Below, in pieces: positions 17,280 to 28,000 of a stretch of 43,482 nt of DNA. This DNA comes from Pseudomonadales bacterium (GTDB lineage Bacteria > Pseudomonadota > Gammaproteobacteria > Pseudomonadales > Ketobacteraceae): assembly GCA_022361455.1 (NCBI GenBank), contig JAKSAW010000270.1, positions 1-43,482 of the forward strand, written 5' to 3'. Under the pieces are notes generated by a model. That model searched no databases. It was not told the origin of the DNA and worked only from the letters and a program-made list of their open reading frames with translations. The translations under genes and the position numbers were made by a program. Numbering within the stretch: position 1 is the stretch's first letter; each line of letters opens with the position of its first letter.

Positions 17280-17903
17280 TTATTTGAGTGGTAATTTCAG
17301 AGTAAAGGCTCCTCTCAAATCCCCTTCTCGATAACCTGTCGCATTGTCTAATGGAAACAAATTTTTGATCGCGCTTTTTACTGGGCCAGATACATGGGTG
17401 CCGTGACAGTTAAGGCAGAGGTTTTGTACCTTGATTGCCTTCATATAGCGAAAAACAGGTTTGCCATTTTCCATAATGACCTGATGATGCTCTAGGTTTT
17501 CAATAGGTGCGCCCCGCTCAGCTTTGTCGGCAAATTGCTGTAATACCTGAGTCTCCCAAATATTGGGCTTGTTATTTGGATTTCTAATTTTGTTGCTTGT
17601 GCGATGAATCTGCCAGCCGGTGAGTTGTGCGGTTTGTTCACTAATGCCAGGAGCATGCACGCTGCATGTTCGAATAGCCGCTGCGGGTCCTGATGTCATG
17701 ATGGTGGCCTTTAAGGTTTTCTTAAGAGCACCGCCATATTGTTGAGTGATCCCTCGAGCTTGTTCCACTAGCGCTTGCTCATCAACGTTCACAGGAGAAG
17801 CAAGATTGGAGTTTGTTTGCGTTGTCTGAGCAGCGATTGCTGAAGCGATAGTAACTGATGATATTGGCAGCGCGTTTTTCAAACAGTTGATGATAGGGTT
17901 CAT
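17280..17903 (-). CDS. Periplasmic c-type haem protein, DUF3365 (Tll0287-like)
   Basis: 207 residues. A weakly hydrophobic signal peptide (to about AIAAQ) leads to a single domain with the haem c motif CLNCH (C163, C166, H167) and an upstream CSVHAPG (C80), both typical of the DUF3365/Tll0287-like sensor-type domain, which resembles PAS/CACHE folds. Such proteins are redox or small-ligand binding, not proven electron carriers. It is divergent from the superoxide-reductase-like gene, sharing a perfect FNR box; a TATTCT at 17964-17959 on the reverse strand is about 40 bases from the box centre, near the class II activation distance. Confidence 0.88.
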   Translation of the reverse strand: MNPIINCLKNALPISSVTIASAIAAQTTQTNSNLASPVNVDEQALVEQARGITQQYGGALKKTLKATIMTSGPAAAIRTCSVHAPGISEQTAQLTGWQIHRTSNKIRNPNNKPNIWETQVLQQFADKAERGAPIENLEHHQVIMENGKPVFRYMKAIKVQNLCLNCHGTHVSGPVKSAIKNLFPLDNATGYREGDLRGAFTLKLPLK

Positions 17904-17984
17904 GCCGTATTACCTGCTGTAAAAGAATATCTGCTTAAGCTTAGTGCGAAAATATCAGAGAATAAACGTGTCGCTGATCATTTG

Positions 17985-17998
17985 TTGATAGGTATCAA
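17985..17998. promoter_or_regulatory. FNR/Anr box
   Basis: TTGATAGGTATCAA matches the FNR consensus TTGAT-N4-ATCAA exactly. It lies in the 212-base gap between the divergent haem protein and superoxide-reductase-like genes, 82 bases before the first and 118 before the second. It is nested in a wider inverted repeat, ATCATTTG (17977-17984) and CAAATGAT (17996-18003). Confidence 0.75.
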
Positions 17999-18115
17999 AT
18001 GATAGCTAAGAATTTTTCGAAAAAAGGTTGGCTGTTAAGCTATTCCTTCGTAGAAAGTGTTTTATAAGCTAGCTGTTCTAGTAGTTCGTTTAACGTTAAG
18101 ATCAAGGAGAGAGAT

Positions 18116-18532
18116 ATGAATCGACGTTCTTTAATGCAGGCAAGTGGTTTAGGTTTAGCCGGCGCTTTTTTGATGGGTAAAGCTAATGCGGGTTCTAATC
18201 CGAAGTTTGCCGGATCAGTTTATTACACCAGTGAAAATCCTGGTCGTTGGGCCAAGAAGGTTTCAGGTCATGCGCCTGTTGTGCAAGCAGAAACTAAGTC
18301 AGGCAAGAAAGTGGTAACAGTAACAACGCCTCATGAAATGGTGAATGAGCACTTTATCGTGAAGCATACTCTGTTTGATGAACAAATGAATTTACTCGGT
18401 GAGCGAGTTTTTGATCCCGCCAAAGATAAGGCTGCCATTTCAAGTTATTCACTAGAAGGTGTTTCTGGAAAAGTCTATGCGGTGAGTGTATGTAACAAGC
18501 ATGACACTTGGCTAACTGAAGCCGTCGTTTAA
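18116..18532 (+). CDS. Tat-exported superoxide-reductase-like (neelaredoxin/desulfoferrodoxin) protein
   Basis: 138 residues. The Tat leader NRRSLMQASGLGLAGAF ends near ANA. The mature domain keeps the five Fe(II) ligand positions of superoxide reductase: H52, H73 and H79 (HEMVNEH), C126 and H129 (CNKH). The Glu-Lys pair that normally precedes the first His (EKHxP), with the catalytic Lys, is replaced by Ser-Gly (VSGHAP), and the CNxHG glycine is Asp. It may therefore bind iron or superoxide differently, or have another role. AAGGAGAG lies before the ATG. It shares an FNR box with the haem protein gene. Confidence 0.8.
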   Translation: MNRRSLMQASGLGLAGAFLMGKANAGSNPKFAGSVYYTSENPGRWAKKVSGHAPVVQAETKSGKKVVTVTTPHEMVNEHFIVKHTLFDEQMNLLGERVFDPAKDKAAISSYSLEGVSGKVYAVSVCNKHDTWLTEAVV

Positions 18533-18534
18533 AT

Positions 18535-18562
18535 AAAAAAGCCGGGATTAATTAATCCCGGC
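18535..18562 (-). terminator. Intrinsic terminator for the PHA-synthase-like gene
   Basis: Perfect palindrome GCCGGGATTA/ATTAATCCCGGC (18541-18562) followed on the reverse strand by six T. The + strand lacks a T run, so the superoxide-reductase-like gene may use it less well. Confidence 0.88.
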
Positions 18563-18617
18563 TGAGTCATTTGTGATAGCAATTAAAATAATAAAAGTAA
18601 GGAATAAAAACGTTTGT

Positions 18618-19787
18618 CTATTTATTTGAGCGTTCTGCAAGCCAATCTGCAGTAATTGCCCAAGTATGATGTTTGGCTTTTCCACCAGCGAATACGCCAG
18701 CATGGCCACCCGGTACTACCTTAAAGCTCTTGTCCTGTGAGGCGACGATATCCATAATCTTTTCCGCAGCTTGCTCACTAACGATCTTGTCGTTGTCGCC
18801 AGCAAACGAAAGTAGATTCGCTTTGATCTTGCTAAGGTTGCTAAGCCTATCACCGATTTTTGCTTGGCCCTTGGCTAAGCGGTTCTTGATCCCAAAATCC
18901 ACCACCAACTGCTGCACCGTTGCGCCAGGGTAATCTGGCATATTGTTAAACCATTCCTTGGTGGTTAGGTGGGCCTTAATATAATCTCGATCCGACATGT
19001 TCTTGACCAAGTCAAAATAGCTAACAAAGCTGGCTAGTGGGTTGGTCATTTTGAACATGATGGATAATACATCACCGGGTACGTGAAAAAACTTATGGTC
19101 GATTTCAACGTTCGGCAGTGGCAACCCTTTGGTAGCATTGGCAACTTTGTCCAAAAGCGTGCCGTAGAAATGGCTGGCATGAAAATCGATTGGGCTGGCT
19201 ACTGTGACAATGTTTTTAATCTTGTCGTCGGTACCTTCTTCGGCTTGGATGCCGGCGTATAACAGAGTGAGCAGCCCACCCATGCAGTAACCAACCAAAG
19301 ATACGTCTTTGCTGCCGCTATGCATGATTACATTGTCCACGGCGGCGGAAAGCCATCGGTTAACGTAGGTATCTAAATCTAAGTTGGCATGTTCTTTTTC
19401 TGGTGCGCCCCAGTCCACCAAATAAACATCGAACCCGCGCGCATTGAGAAATCTCACCCAACTGCGTTCAGCCATTAAGTCGTAAATCCAGCCGAATACG
19501 CCTAAGGGTGGCACCAATAAAACAGGCGGCGCCAATCGCTCAGTGGTTGGAGTAACGATTTCGTTATCCAGCTCAAAAGCTTCGGTGTCTTGATGGGGGT
19601 AGTAGCGAAGCTGCATGATCCCATCACGATAGATTTCTTGATAATCGCTTTTATCAGAAATGATAAAGCGCTCTTTATGGGTTCTTCGCTCCACGGCATG
19701 ACGGAAAAACCGATAGGTGTTGTCCACCAAGCCGTTGTTACCAAACCCTGGTATATTCCGCGTTGCTTTCGCAAGCGCGCCATTCAT
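18618..19787 (-). CDS. phaC: PHA synthase-like protein (PhaC family, class III size)
   Basis: 389 residues from ATG 19787 (GGGA seven bases upstream); an in-frame TTG at 19871 lies within the operator region and is rejected. The alpha/beta core has the PHA-synthase lipase-like box GYCMGG with Cys nucleophile (C168), oxyanion block LVPPLGVFGWIYDL, VDWGAPEKEHANLDLDTYV, Asp in AGDNDKIVS and His in PGGHAGVF. It should polymerise hydroxyacyl-CoA into polyhydroxyalkanoate granules. Length resembles the class III catalytic subunit, but no phaE or phaR partner is seen in the window, so whether it makes polymer alone is open. A PsrA-type operator precedes it. Confidence 0.86.
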   Translation of the reverse strand: MNGALAKATRNIPGFGNNGLVDNTYRFFRHAVERRTHKERFIISDKSDYQEIYRDGIMQLRYYPHQDTEAFELDNEIVTPTTERLAPPVLLVPPLGVFGWIYDLMAERSWVRFLNARGFDVYLVDWGAPEKEHANLDLDTYVNRWLSAAVDNVIMHSGSKDVSLVGYCMGGLLTLLYAGIQAEEGTDDKIKNIVTVASPIDFHASHFYGTLLDKVANATKGLPLPNVEIDHKFFHVPGDVLSIMFKMTNPLASFVSYFDLVKNMSDRDYIKAHLTTKEWFNNMPDYPGATVQQLVVDFGIKNRLAKGQAKIGDRLSNLSKIKANLLSFAGDNDKIVSEQAAEKIMDIVASQDKSFKVVPGGHAGVFAGGKAKHHTWAITADWLAERSNK

Positions 19788-19844
19788 ATCTGTTCCCACT
19801 GCTTTACTTCCCAAAAGAATAAAAAGATAACTGCATATAAATTG

Positions 19845-19862
19845 TTCAAACAATCGTTTGAA
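19845..19862. promoter_or_regulatory. Candidate PsrA-type fatty-acid-responsive operator before phaC
   Basis: TTCAAAC-AATC-GTTTGAA, 7-bp arms. The core CAAAC-N4-GTTTG fits the described PsrA motif (G/C)AAAC-N2-4-GTTTG(C/G). It lies 58-75 bases before the phaC ATG, where a promoter would be; a TATATG follows on the reverse strand about eight bases after the site. Confidence 0.5.
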
Positions 19863-19902
19863 AGTCGGCAATGGAAAGTCTATTTAAATACGATGAAAAA
19901 TC

Positions 19903-19940
19903 AATGACCGATTTGAACATGGTTGGCTGTTTCGGTCATT
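19903..19940 (-). terminator. Candidate terminator after putP
   Basis: 9-bp arms AATGACCGA and TCGGTCATT with a 20-base loop that can form an extra 4-bp stem (AACA/TGTT). On the reverse strand a T-rich stretch (TTGATTTTTC) follows. It is about 105 bases after the putP stop. Confidence 0.4.
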
Positions 19941-20045
19941 TTTGCTGTGTGATTAACGATAATGTCATGAAATTCAATTGATTATCGCCTCGTTACAGAG
20001 TTAGACGAATTGTTAATAAGCGTAGTGATGCCGCACGCCAAACGG

Positions 20046-21563
20046 TTATGGGTAGTTGTCTGAACTGAAGATTGAACTCTTTAGAGTTGGTGCCTTTTGC
20101 TTTAGCAGCCCTACCATACCATCAATTTTGGCCACGATTTCTTGAGGGGGCTTCGGAGTGACAAGGCTTACAATGACGATAGCCAGGGTTGATGCTGCTA
20201 TTCCGGGCACGATTTCATAGAGATCGAACCAACCGCCCTCTAGCTGCTTCCAAACGACAACCGTCACACCGCCAAAGACTATGCCTGCTAATGCGCCTAC
20301 CTTGTTCATGCGCTTCCAATATAGAGACAGTAGTAATGTGGGACCAAAACTAGCGCCGAACCCTGCCCAAGCATAGGCCACTAAATCCAGCACTCCGCTC
20401 TCTGGATCTTGAGCAATCAGTGCCGCAATGATGGCAATGACGACAACGGCTAGTCTACTCATGCGAATCAGCTTTTGGTCGCTCATTTCTTGATGAGTAA
20501 AGCGTTGGTATAAATCTTGGGTTAATGCTGATGTGGAAACTAATAACTGCGAATCGGCGGTACTCATAATGGCAGCAAGTATGGCTGCCAACAAAAGACC
20601 TGCAACATAAGGATTAAATAACACGGACACTAATTGGATAAATACTTTCTCTCCGTCCGGTAAGGTTTCATTAAAGAATCCATTACCAATGATACCCACT
20701 GCCATGCCGCCTACTAATGTTATGCCGGTCCAGGTGACAGCGACTTTGGTGGCAAGCGGTACGATCTGAGGGCTACTGATGGCTTTAAACCTTGCTAAAA
20801 TATGTGGCTGACCAAAATAACCCAACCCCCAAGCGAGCAAACTTAAAATGGCGATAAGTGTTAAGGGTTCACCGGTAGGTGAATAAAAAAGCCTAAATAA
20901 AGGCTCATTCTGCTGAATATATAATTCGATATTTAAATCGGGTTGTTGCTGCTGAAATGCTATCAATGGCACCATAATCAATGCTGCTGCCATTAACAGT
21001 CCTTGAATAACATCAGTCCAAGAAACCGCTAAAAAACCTCCGATAGCAGTGTATAAAACGATAACAATCGCTCCCAATATTACGGCTAGGTGATAATCAA
21101 TTTCAAATACCTCATGAAATAATTTTCCACCCGCCACTAAACCCGAAGCCGTATAGAACAAGAAAAACAAAATAATAAATGCCGCGCTAACAGGCCTTAT
21201 TAATTGTTGGCTATCGGCAAAGCGATTTTCAAAGTAAGAAGGTAATGTCAGGCTGTCGTTAAATGTTTTACTAAATTGGCGTAGGCGCTTCGCCATTAAT
21301 CGCCAATTTAACCAAGTACCAATCCAAAGTCCGCCTGCTAACCAAAAAGCATTTAAGCCACTGCCATAGGCATATCCAGGTAGGCCTAGTAGAAGCCAGC
21401 CGCTCATATCCGAAGCGCCAGCGCTTAGTGCTGCTGTCCATGGCCCTAAGCGTCTGCCTCCTAACAAGTAGTCTTGGATTTCCTGAGTGCGACGCCACGC
21501 AATCAGGCCAATCAATAAAGTAAGTCCCAGATAAGCAGCAAAGGTGTAGAGAATAGGAGACAT
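20046..21563 (-). CDS. putP: Sodium/proline symporter
   Basis: 505-residue inner-membrane protein of the solute:sodium symporter family with about 13 membrane segments. The start region (YLLGGRRLGPWTAALSAGASDMSGW) contains the family's Na+-binding first helix, with the conserved ASDMSGW. SRLPSYFENRF-like LTLPSYFENRF and the FGQPHILARF block match PutP. It takes up L-proline with Na+ for nutrition or osmoprotection. No putA lies nearby. Transcribed alone, with a possible terminator near 19920. Confidence 0.93.
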   Translation of the reverse strand: MSPILYTFAAYLGLTLLIGLIAWRRTQEIQDYLLGGRRLGPWTAALSAGASDMSGWLLLGLPGYAYGSGLNAFWLAGGLWIGTWLNWRLMAKRLRQFSKTFNDSLTLPSYFENRFADSQQLIRPVSAAFIILFFLFYTASGLVAGGKLFHEVFEIDYHLAVILGAIVIVLYTAIGGFLAVSWTDVIQGLLMAAALIMVPLIAFQQQQPDLNIELYIQQNEPLFRLFYSPTGEPLTLIAILSLLAWGLGYFGQPHILARFKAISSPQIVPLATKVAVTWTGITLVGGMAVGIIGNGFFNETLPDGEKVFIQLVSVLFNPYVAGLLLAAILAAIMSTADSQLLVSTSALTQDLYQRFTHQEMSDQKLIRMSRLAVVVIAIIAALIAQDPESGVLDLVAYAWAGFGASFGPTLLLSLYWKRMNKVGALAGIVFGGVTVVVWKQLEGGWFDLYEIVPGIAASTLAIVIVSLVTPKPPQEIVAKIDGMVGLLKQKAPTLKSSIFSSDNYP

Positions 21564-22030
21564 AGAGATAGCTAAGCTTTTGCGTAAGTTGTGTTATTAG
21601 ATTCTAGTTTTTAATGAGGTTTTATTCTTTAGCTAAAAATAGCAATAAACCTTTCTTTTTTAAAACAAAATTAACGATCCTTTAATTGGTGGTTGGAGTT
21701 GGTGTAAAAACTTTGAGTTATAAGAAATCAAAAACCCTCCTTTTTTTAGATGAATTTTTTATTTGTGTATTAATAAATATGCTCTATGTAAAACCATTCC
21801 TAGTTAGCGCTGATGTAGTTTTGTTTAGATTTAAATCGTTGTTTATAAAGAGTTTTGCGATTTTAGTGTTAAGTACTCGCGAAGAAGAATTGACAGTTTG
21901 GTGAAACCTGGCGTGACCCTACTGCTTGTCTAGACTGAAATTTGTCACTCTGAAAAAGGGTGGTAGGTCTATTGGTTTTTTGTAAAGAACCGTCAGTAAC
22001 GGTCAATGGTTTAAATACCGGGGACACACC
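21564..22030 (+). other. AT-rich intergenic region before the giant lipoprotein gene
   Basis: 467 bases without a convincing gene. The 21600-21880 part is very AT-rich. Near the 3' end are a consensus TTGACA (21890-21895) without a good -10 at the proper distance, a short hairpin ACCGT-N5-ACGGT (21989-22003), and GGGGA (22019-22023) seven bases before the ATG at 22031, the ribosome binding site of the giant gene. A long 5' leader is likely. Confidence 0.5.
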
Positions 22031-25000
22031 ATGAAGCATGGTTTCAAAGAAAATACTTCTCGCTCTTGGATAAAGAGCTTTCTTGTATTAACCCTTGTTA
22101 CTTTACTCTCTGCCTGCGGCGGAGGTAGTAGCACTTCTTATGATGACGTTGATGCGGTCACCGATAGTGGCGGTGGAGACAGTGGTGGTGGTGATACCAC
22201 ACCAGAACCGGAAACCCTGGAACTTGGCGGTGGTGGTGTTAAAGGCCCACTGGCTAATGCTGTTGTTACTCTCTACAACATAGATCTCACGGCATCCGAC
22301 TTTAAAGGGTCGGTTGCTGCTACGGGCGAAACCAATGCTCAAGCGCAGATTATTAATCTGTCGCTGACCTTCCCAATTTCACCGCCGTACTTAATGGAGT
22401 TCACCACTGACGGTGACACCGTTGATGTCTATACCGGTCAGGCTCCGGTAATTACCACTATGCGTACGGTATTAACGGAAGAATTATTAGATTCCGGAGA
22501 AAACGTTTACGGTACTCCGCTAACAACCATGGCTGTTGATCTAGCCATTATTAATGCAGATGAAGATACAGCGCCGTGGAATGATCGCGATGGTGATGGC
22601 AGTACCGATGCAGGTCTAGGCGATGGTAGTGTTAGTGAAGAAGAGTTTTTAACTGCATTAGAAATTGCAGCGACTCAAGTTAAGTCAACCGTTGGCTTTG
22701 GTATGGGTGAAGAGATCGATATTTTCGATGCGCCACCTATGATTGATTCCACCACTGATACTGTTGATGAACAAGAAGACGCAGCATCTTATCGTGCGGC
22801 AGTCGAAGCTGTAACCGCTGTTGTTGCGCAAATTAATGAAGCGACTGATACTGGCGATCCTAACGCGGTACTAACCCAAGTAACTAACGACTTAGCTGAC
22901 GGTGAAATTGATGGTGAGGTCGATGGTGAAGTTTCCAATATTTTTGATGGTGATTCAGATACAGCGGGTGCAGCGCTAGAACTATTTGAACAAGACCCTG
23001 GTTCCTTACCCATTCCTAATTCACCAGACGGACAAACCGTTGGTGATATCAAAGATGTACTGGATGAAGAAAAAGATGAAACTGGTAACACCGGTACTGA
23101 TACAGAAATCGATACCACAGAGCAAGTTGAGCTAAAACCAGCTGAAACAGATCCTGACCTTGATGATGATGGTGTTCCAAACGATCAAGATGCTTTCCCA
23201 GAAGATGATTCTGAAACCACTGACACCGATGGTGATGGTGTTGGTAACAATGCGGATACCGACGACGACAACGATGGTGTTGCCGATAGCGACGATGACT
23301 TCCCATTAGATCCTGATGAAAACACTGATACTGATGGCGACGGCACTGGTAACAATGCTGATACCGACGATGATAACGATGGTGTTTCCGATAGCAATGA
23401 TGACTTCCCATTAGACAGTACTAAGAGTGATGCCACTGACCAAGATGGTGACGGTTGGTCTTCCGATCAAGATCCAAATGATAATGATGGATCTGTACCA
23501 GCTACCGCGTTTGTTGATACCGATGGCGATGGCTTAGCGAATAGCGGCGGAGCCAACGACGATGACGATGACGACAACGACGGTGTGCCCGATAGCGAAG
23601 ACGACTTCGATACTGATCCAACCGAAACTAATGACCAAGATGGTGATGGTTTTGGTGATAACAAAGATGATGATATCGATGGTGATGGTGTACCGAATGA
23701 CGATAACGGTGACACAGCTGCTAATACCGAAGATAGTAAAGTAACCGGTAACGATGGTGATAAATTCCCTCGTGATCCCTTCGAAGCTTTTGATACTGAC
23801 CGCGATGGTATTGGTAACGGCGCCGATGAAGATGACGATGGCGACGATGTTCCAGACACAGTAGAAGAACAGCAAGGCTCCGATCCATTAAATCGCGATA
23901 CTGATGGCGATGGTGTTATGGATAATGTGGATGAAGATCCAACGAATCCTGATGTTCAGTTTGATTCAGACCGCGATGGTATCGATAACCGAGATGATAA
24001 CTGTGCAGTTCACTACAACCCATTACAAAGCGATCTAGATGGTGATGATCGTGGTGATGCTTGTGATAACGACATGGATGGCGACGGCGTTAGCAATGAT
24101 GAGGATGATTTCCCACAAGATGATTCAGAAACCACTGACACTGATAACGATGGCGTAGGTAACAATGAAGATACCGATGACGATAACGACGGTGTTTCTG
24201 ATGCTAATGATGACTTCCCATTAGATGCCACAGAAAAAGTTGATACCGATGGTGATGGTGTTGGTAACAACACGGATGAAGATGACGATGGCGATGGTAC
24301 TAATGATGATCAAGACGCCTTCCCGCTAGATTCAAGTGAAGATACTGATACCGATGGCGATGGTATTGGTAACAACACGGATACTGATGATGATGGCGAT
24401 GGTGTTGCCGATACTAGCGACGACTTCCCCTTACAAGCATCAGCCAGTACTGATACTGATGGTGATGGTATCCCAAATACAACCGACACTGATGATGATG
24501 GTGACGGTACTAATGACGATGAAGATGCTTTTCCATTAAACCCCAATGAGACCCTCGATACCGATGGTGATGGTGTTGGTAACAACACAGACACTGATGA
24601 CGATAACGATGGTGTTCCAGATGATGAAGATGCATTTTCTACCGATCCAAATGAATTCCTAGATACGGATGGTGATGGTGTTGGTAACAACGCTGATACC
24701 GATGATGACGGAGACGGTGTTAACGACGACCAGGATCCTTTCCCATTAAATGGCGATGAAACTGCTGACACCGATGGTGATGGTATTGGTAACGCAGCGG
24801 ATACAGATGACGATAACGATGGTGTTCCAGATAGCGAAGATGCTGCACCAACCAATCGCGATGGTGATAGCGATGGTGTCGGTGATGGTCGTGATAACTG
24901 CCCAACTGCAGCGAACCAAGACCAACGCGATACTGATGGCGATGGCAATGGTGATGTTTGTGACAGTGATGATGACAATGATGGTGACGCAGATGATGCG

Positions 25001-28000
25001 GACAACTGTCCTGTTGTTCCAAATGCTGATCAAACTGATAGCGATGGTGACGGTCAGGGCGATGCTTGTGACAACGACGTAGATGGCGATGGTGTTAACA
25101 ACAATGCTGACAACTGCCCAACCACTTCCAACTCAGATCAAACTGATGTAGATGGCAATGGTATCGGTGATTCTTGTGATGCTGATGGTGATAGCGATGG
25201 TATTCCAGACGCTGTTGATAACTGTCCAAGCGATGCAAATACCGATCAAGCTGACTTTGATAATGATCGCCAAGGTAATGTTTGTGATTCGGACGATGAT
25301 AACGATGGTGTAAGTGATGATGTTGAGAACATTAACAATCGTAGTAATCCATTAGATCCAGATACGGATGATGATGGTGTTAACGATGCAAATGACGCAT
25401 TCCCAAGAGATGCAACTGAAACAAAAGACACTGATGGTGACGGTACTGGTGATAATGCGGATACCGATGGCGATAACGACGGTGTCAACGATGACGTTGA
25501 TAACTGTCCTGCCAATGACGATCCCGACCAAACGGATACCGATGGTGATGGTAAAGGTAACGTCTGTGACACCGATGATGACGGTGACAATGTTCCAGAT
25601 ACTGCTGATGCATTCCCATTAAATCCAAACGAGCAAGCAGATAGTGATCGCGATGATATCGGTGATAACAGCGATAACTGTCCGGCTGTTTCCAATGCAG
25701 ATCAAGCGGATGTTGACAATGATGGCGTAGGTGATTTGTGTGATGGCGACCGAGATAACGATGGTGTTGGTAACGCACAAGATAACTGCCCAGTTAATGC
25801 TAACCCAGGTCAGCTAGATACAGATGATGATGGCCAAGGTAACGTTTGTGATACCGATGATGATGGTGATGGCACTAATGATGACGAAGATAACTGTCCA
25901 ATTGATGCCAATGATCAAACGAATACTGATGGTGATGCACAAGGTGATGCTTGTGATAACGATGATGACAACGATGGTTTAACCGACGCGGAAGAAAATG
26001 CGCGGGGTACTAACCCAACCAATGCAGACACTGATTCTGATGGAACTGATGATGCGGCAGACAACTGTCCAACTGAATCTGGTTCCCAAGATGACTTAGA
26101 TGGTGACGGCAAAGGTGATGTGTGTGACATCGATATCGATGGTGACGAAGTCCTTAATGAAAATGAATCTGGCCAAGGTACATCACCTACAGATCCTGAT
26201 AGTGATGACGACGGCACTAACGATGGATCAGACAACTGTCCAGCCACCGCTAACGCTGACCAACGCAATAGCGATGGCGCAGATGATGGTGGTGATGCTT
26301 GTGACAGCGATGATGATAACGATGGTGTAGAAGACGATGGCGATAACTGCCCAACGGTTTCTAATCCAGGTCAAGAAGCAACTAATGGTACTGGTGTAGG
26401 TGATGCTTGTATTGAAGATGGTGATGAAGACGGTGTTCCTGACGCTGTTGATAATTGCCCAGCAGTAGCCAATGCAGACCAAGCTGATACTGATCTAGAT
26501 GGCCAAGGTAATGTTTGTGATAGCGATGACGATGGTGACGGTGTTGATGATACCTCCGATAACTGTCCTGCAAATGCTAACGATGATCAATCTGACTTAG
26601 ATGGTGATGGCGATGGTAATGCCTGTGACAGCGATGATGACAATGATGGCATCGAAGACGTTGCGGATAATTGCCCAACTGTTGAAAACCAAGATCAGAC
26701 CAATACCGATGGTGATGGCTTAGGTAATGCTTGTGATGTTGATGATGACAACGATGGTGTTGCAGATACCAACGAAGCTGGCCAAGGTACTGATCCATTA
26801 AATGATGATTCAGATTCAGATGGCGCCAACGACGGTGATGATAACTGTCCTGCCACAGCCAACGAAGATCAAGAAGACACTGATCAAGATGGCCAAGGTG
26901 ATGCCTGTGATACTGATGATGATGGTGACGGTGTTGGAGACTCAACGGACAACTGCCCATTAACGCCAAACGCTAGCCAATCGGATAGTGATGGCAATGG
27001 TGTGGGTGATGCCTGTGATGTTGCTGATGTTGCTGGATTCTATTTAGATGAAAGCACGGTTAACACCGACGGCGTTACTGAAAACCCTCCTGCTGATTCT
27101 TCTCTAATGGAAGACTATGGCCGTATGTGTGGTAAGTCTGCCGAAGAAGAGTTTGCGCAAGTAGCTCATATTGAGCAAGACGGTGAAGATCTACTGTTTA
27201 CCTTTGCGCAATATTTCGATGGTGAAGAAGGTGGCGAAGGTTCGATAAGTCTAGCTAATGAAATTGAAGCAGGTGCCAGTCATACACGGGATGAGGAAGT
27301 TTCCGAAGGTGTAGTGGTAACCATTAGCGAATCAATTTTGTTCGAAGGTAATCTTGATCCTAACGATGGTGTTATTAGTGGCACATTAACTGAAGAATAT
27401 GCAGTGCTAATGGGCACAACAGAAATCTTTGGTTGTACTTATGTGTCTTCGCAAACCATGACGCCAATGACCTCGGTAGCAGCGGGTGTTGTTCTAAACC
27501 CAACAAGCACTGACGAAGGCTATGTCTGGATGGAAGCTGATGAAGAGCATCCAGAAGGATTAGATGAGGAAGATGCTGAGTCCACCATTGAATTTGAATA
27601 TGGTGTGATTAATACCGACGGCGAAACCTTCTACATGTTTAATCCTGCAGATGGTACTTGGCCAGAAGAGACCGATAGTGAGTCTTCATTAATGTTAGGT
27701 TCCGGTGGATGGGCGCTGGTTGAAGATAGTTTCCAAGTGGATACATCGTCTGGTTCTTCCGCGACGATTACTCGTGAAGACTCCGCGGGTGTGGTTTACG
27801 AAAGCATGGATGTAGCCTTTAGCGTTGCCACCATCGACGGCCTACCCATGGCAGATTTCGTTCCAGAACAATGGCGCGATTATGGCTTAGTTGATCCATC
27901 GCTAGATTTTGATGGCTCCACTGCAACGGTTAAAGCGTTGGCCATCGAAGCAACTGCTAACCAAGACAGCTATAACTTCTGGTGTGGTGACGACGAGTTC

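Noticed and set aside
21686..21904. 72-codon hydrophobic open frame before the giant lipoprotein gene
   Set aside because: Non-ATG start, no ribosome binding site, AT-rich chance composition; overlaps the likely promoter region.
22018..22030. c-di-GMP or other riboswitch in the leader of the giant lipoprotein gene
   Set aside because: Conserved riboswitch core motifs were not found; only a short 5-bp hairpin is present.
22789..26969. Many long antisense and out-of-frame open stretches rich in Ser-Pro, His or Met-Thr
   Set aside because: They mirror the GAT/GGT repeat of the TSP3 block; low complexity, no ribosome binding sites, no known domains.
23150..27028. Regular short DNA repeats that could suggest a CRISPR or minisatellite
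   Set aside because: The repeats keep one reading frame and encode DxDxDG calcium loops; no constant repeat/unique spacer structure.
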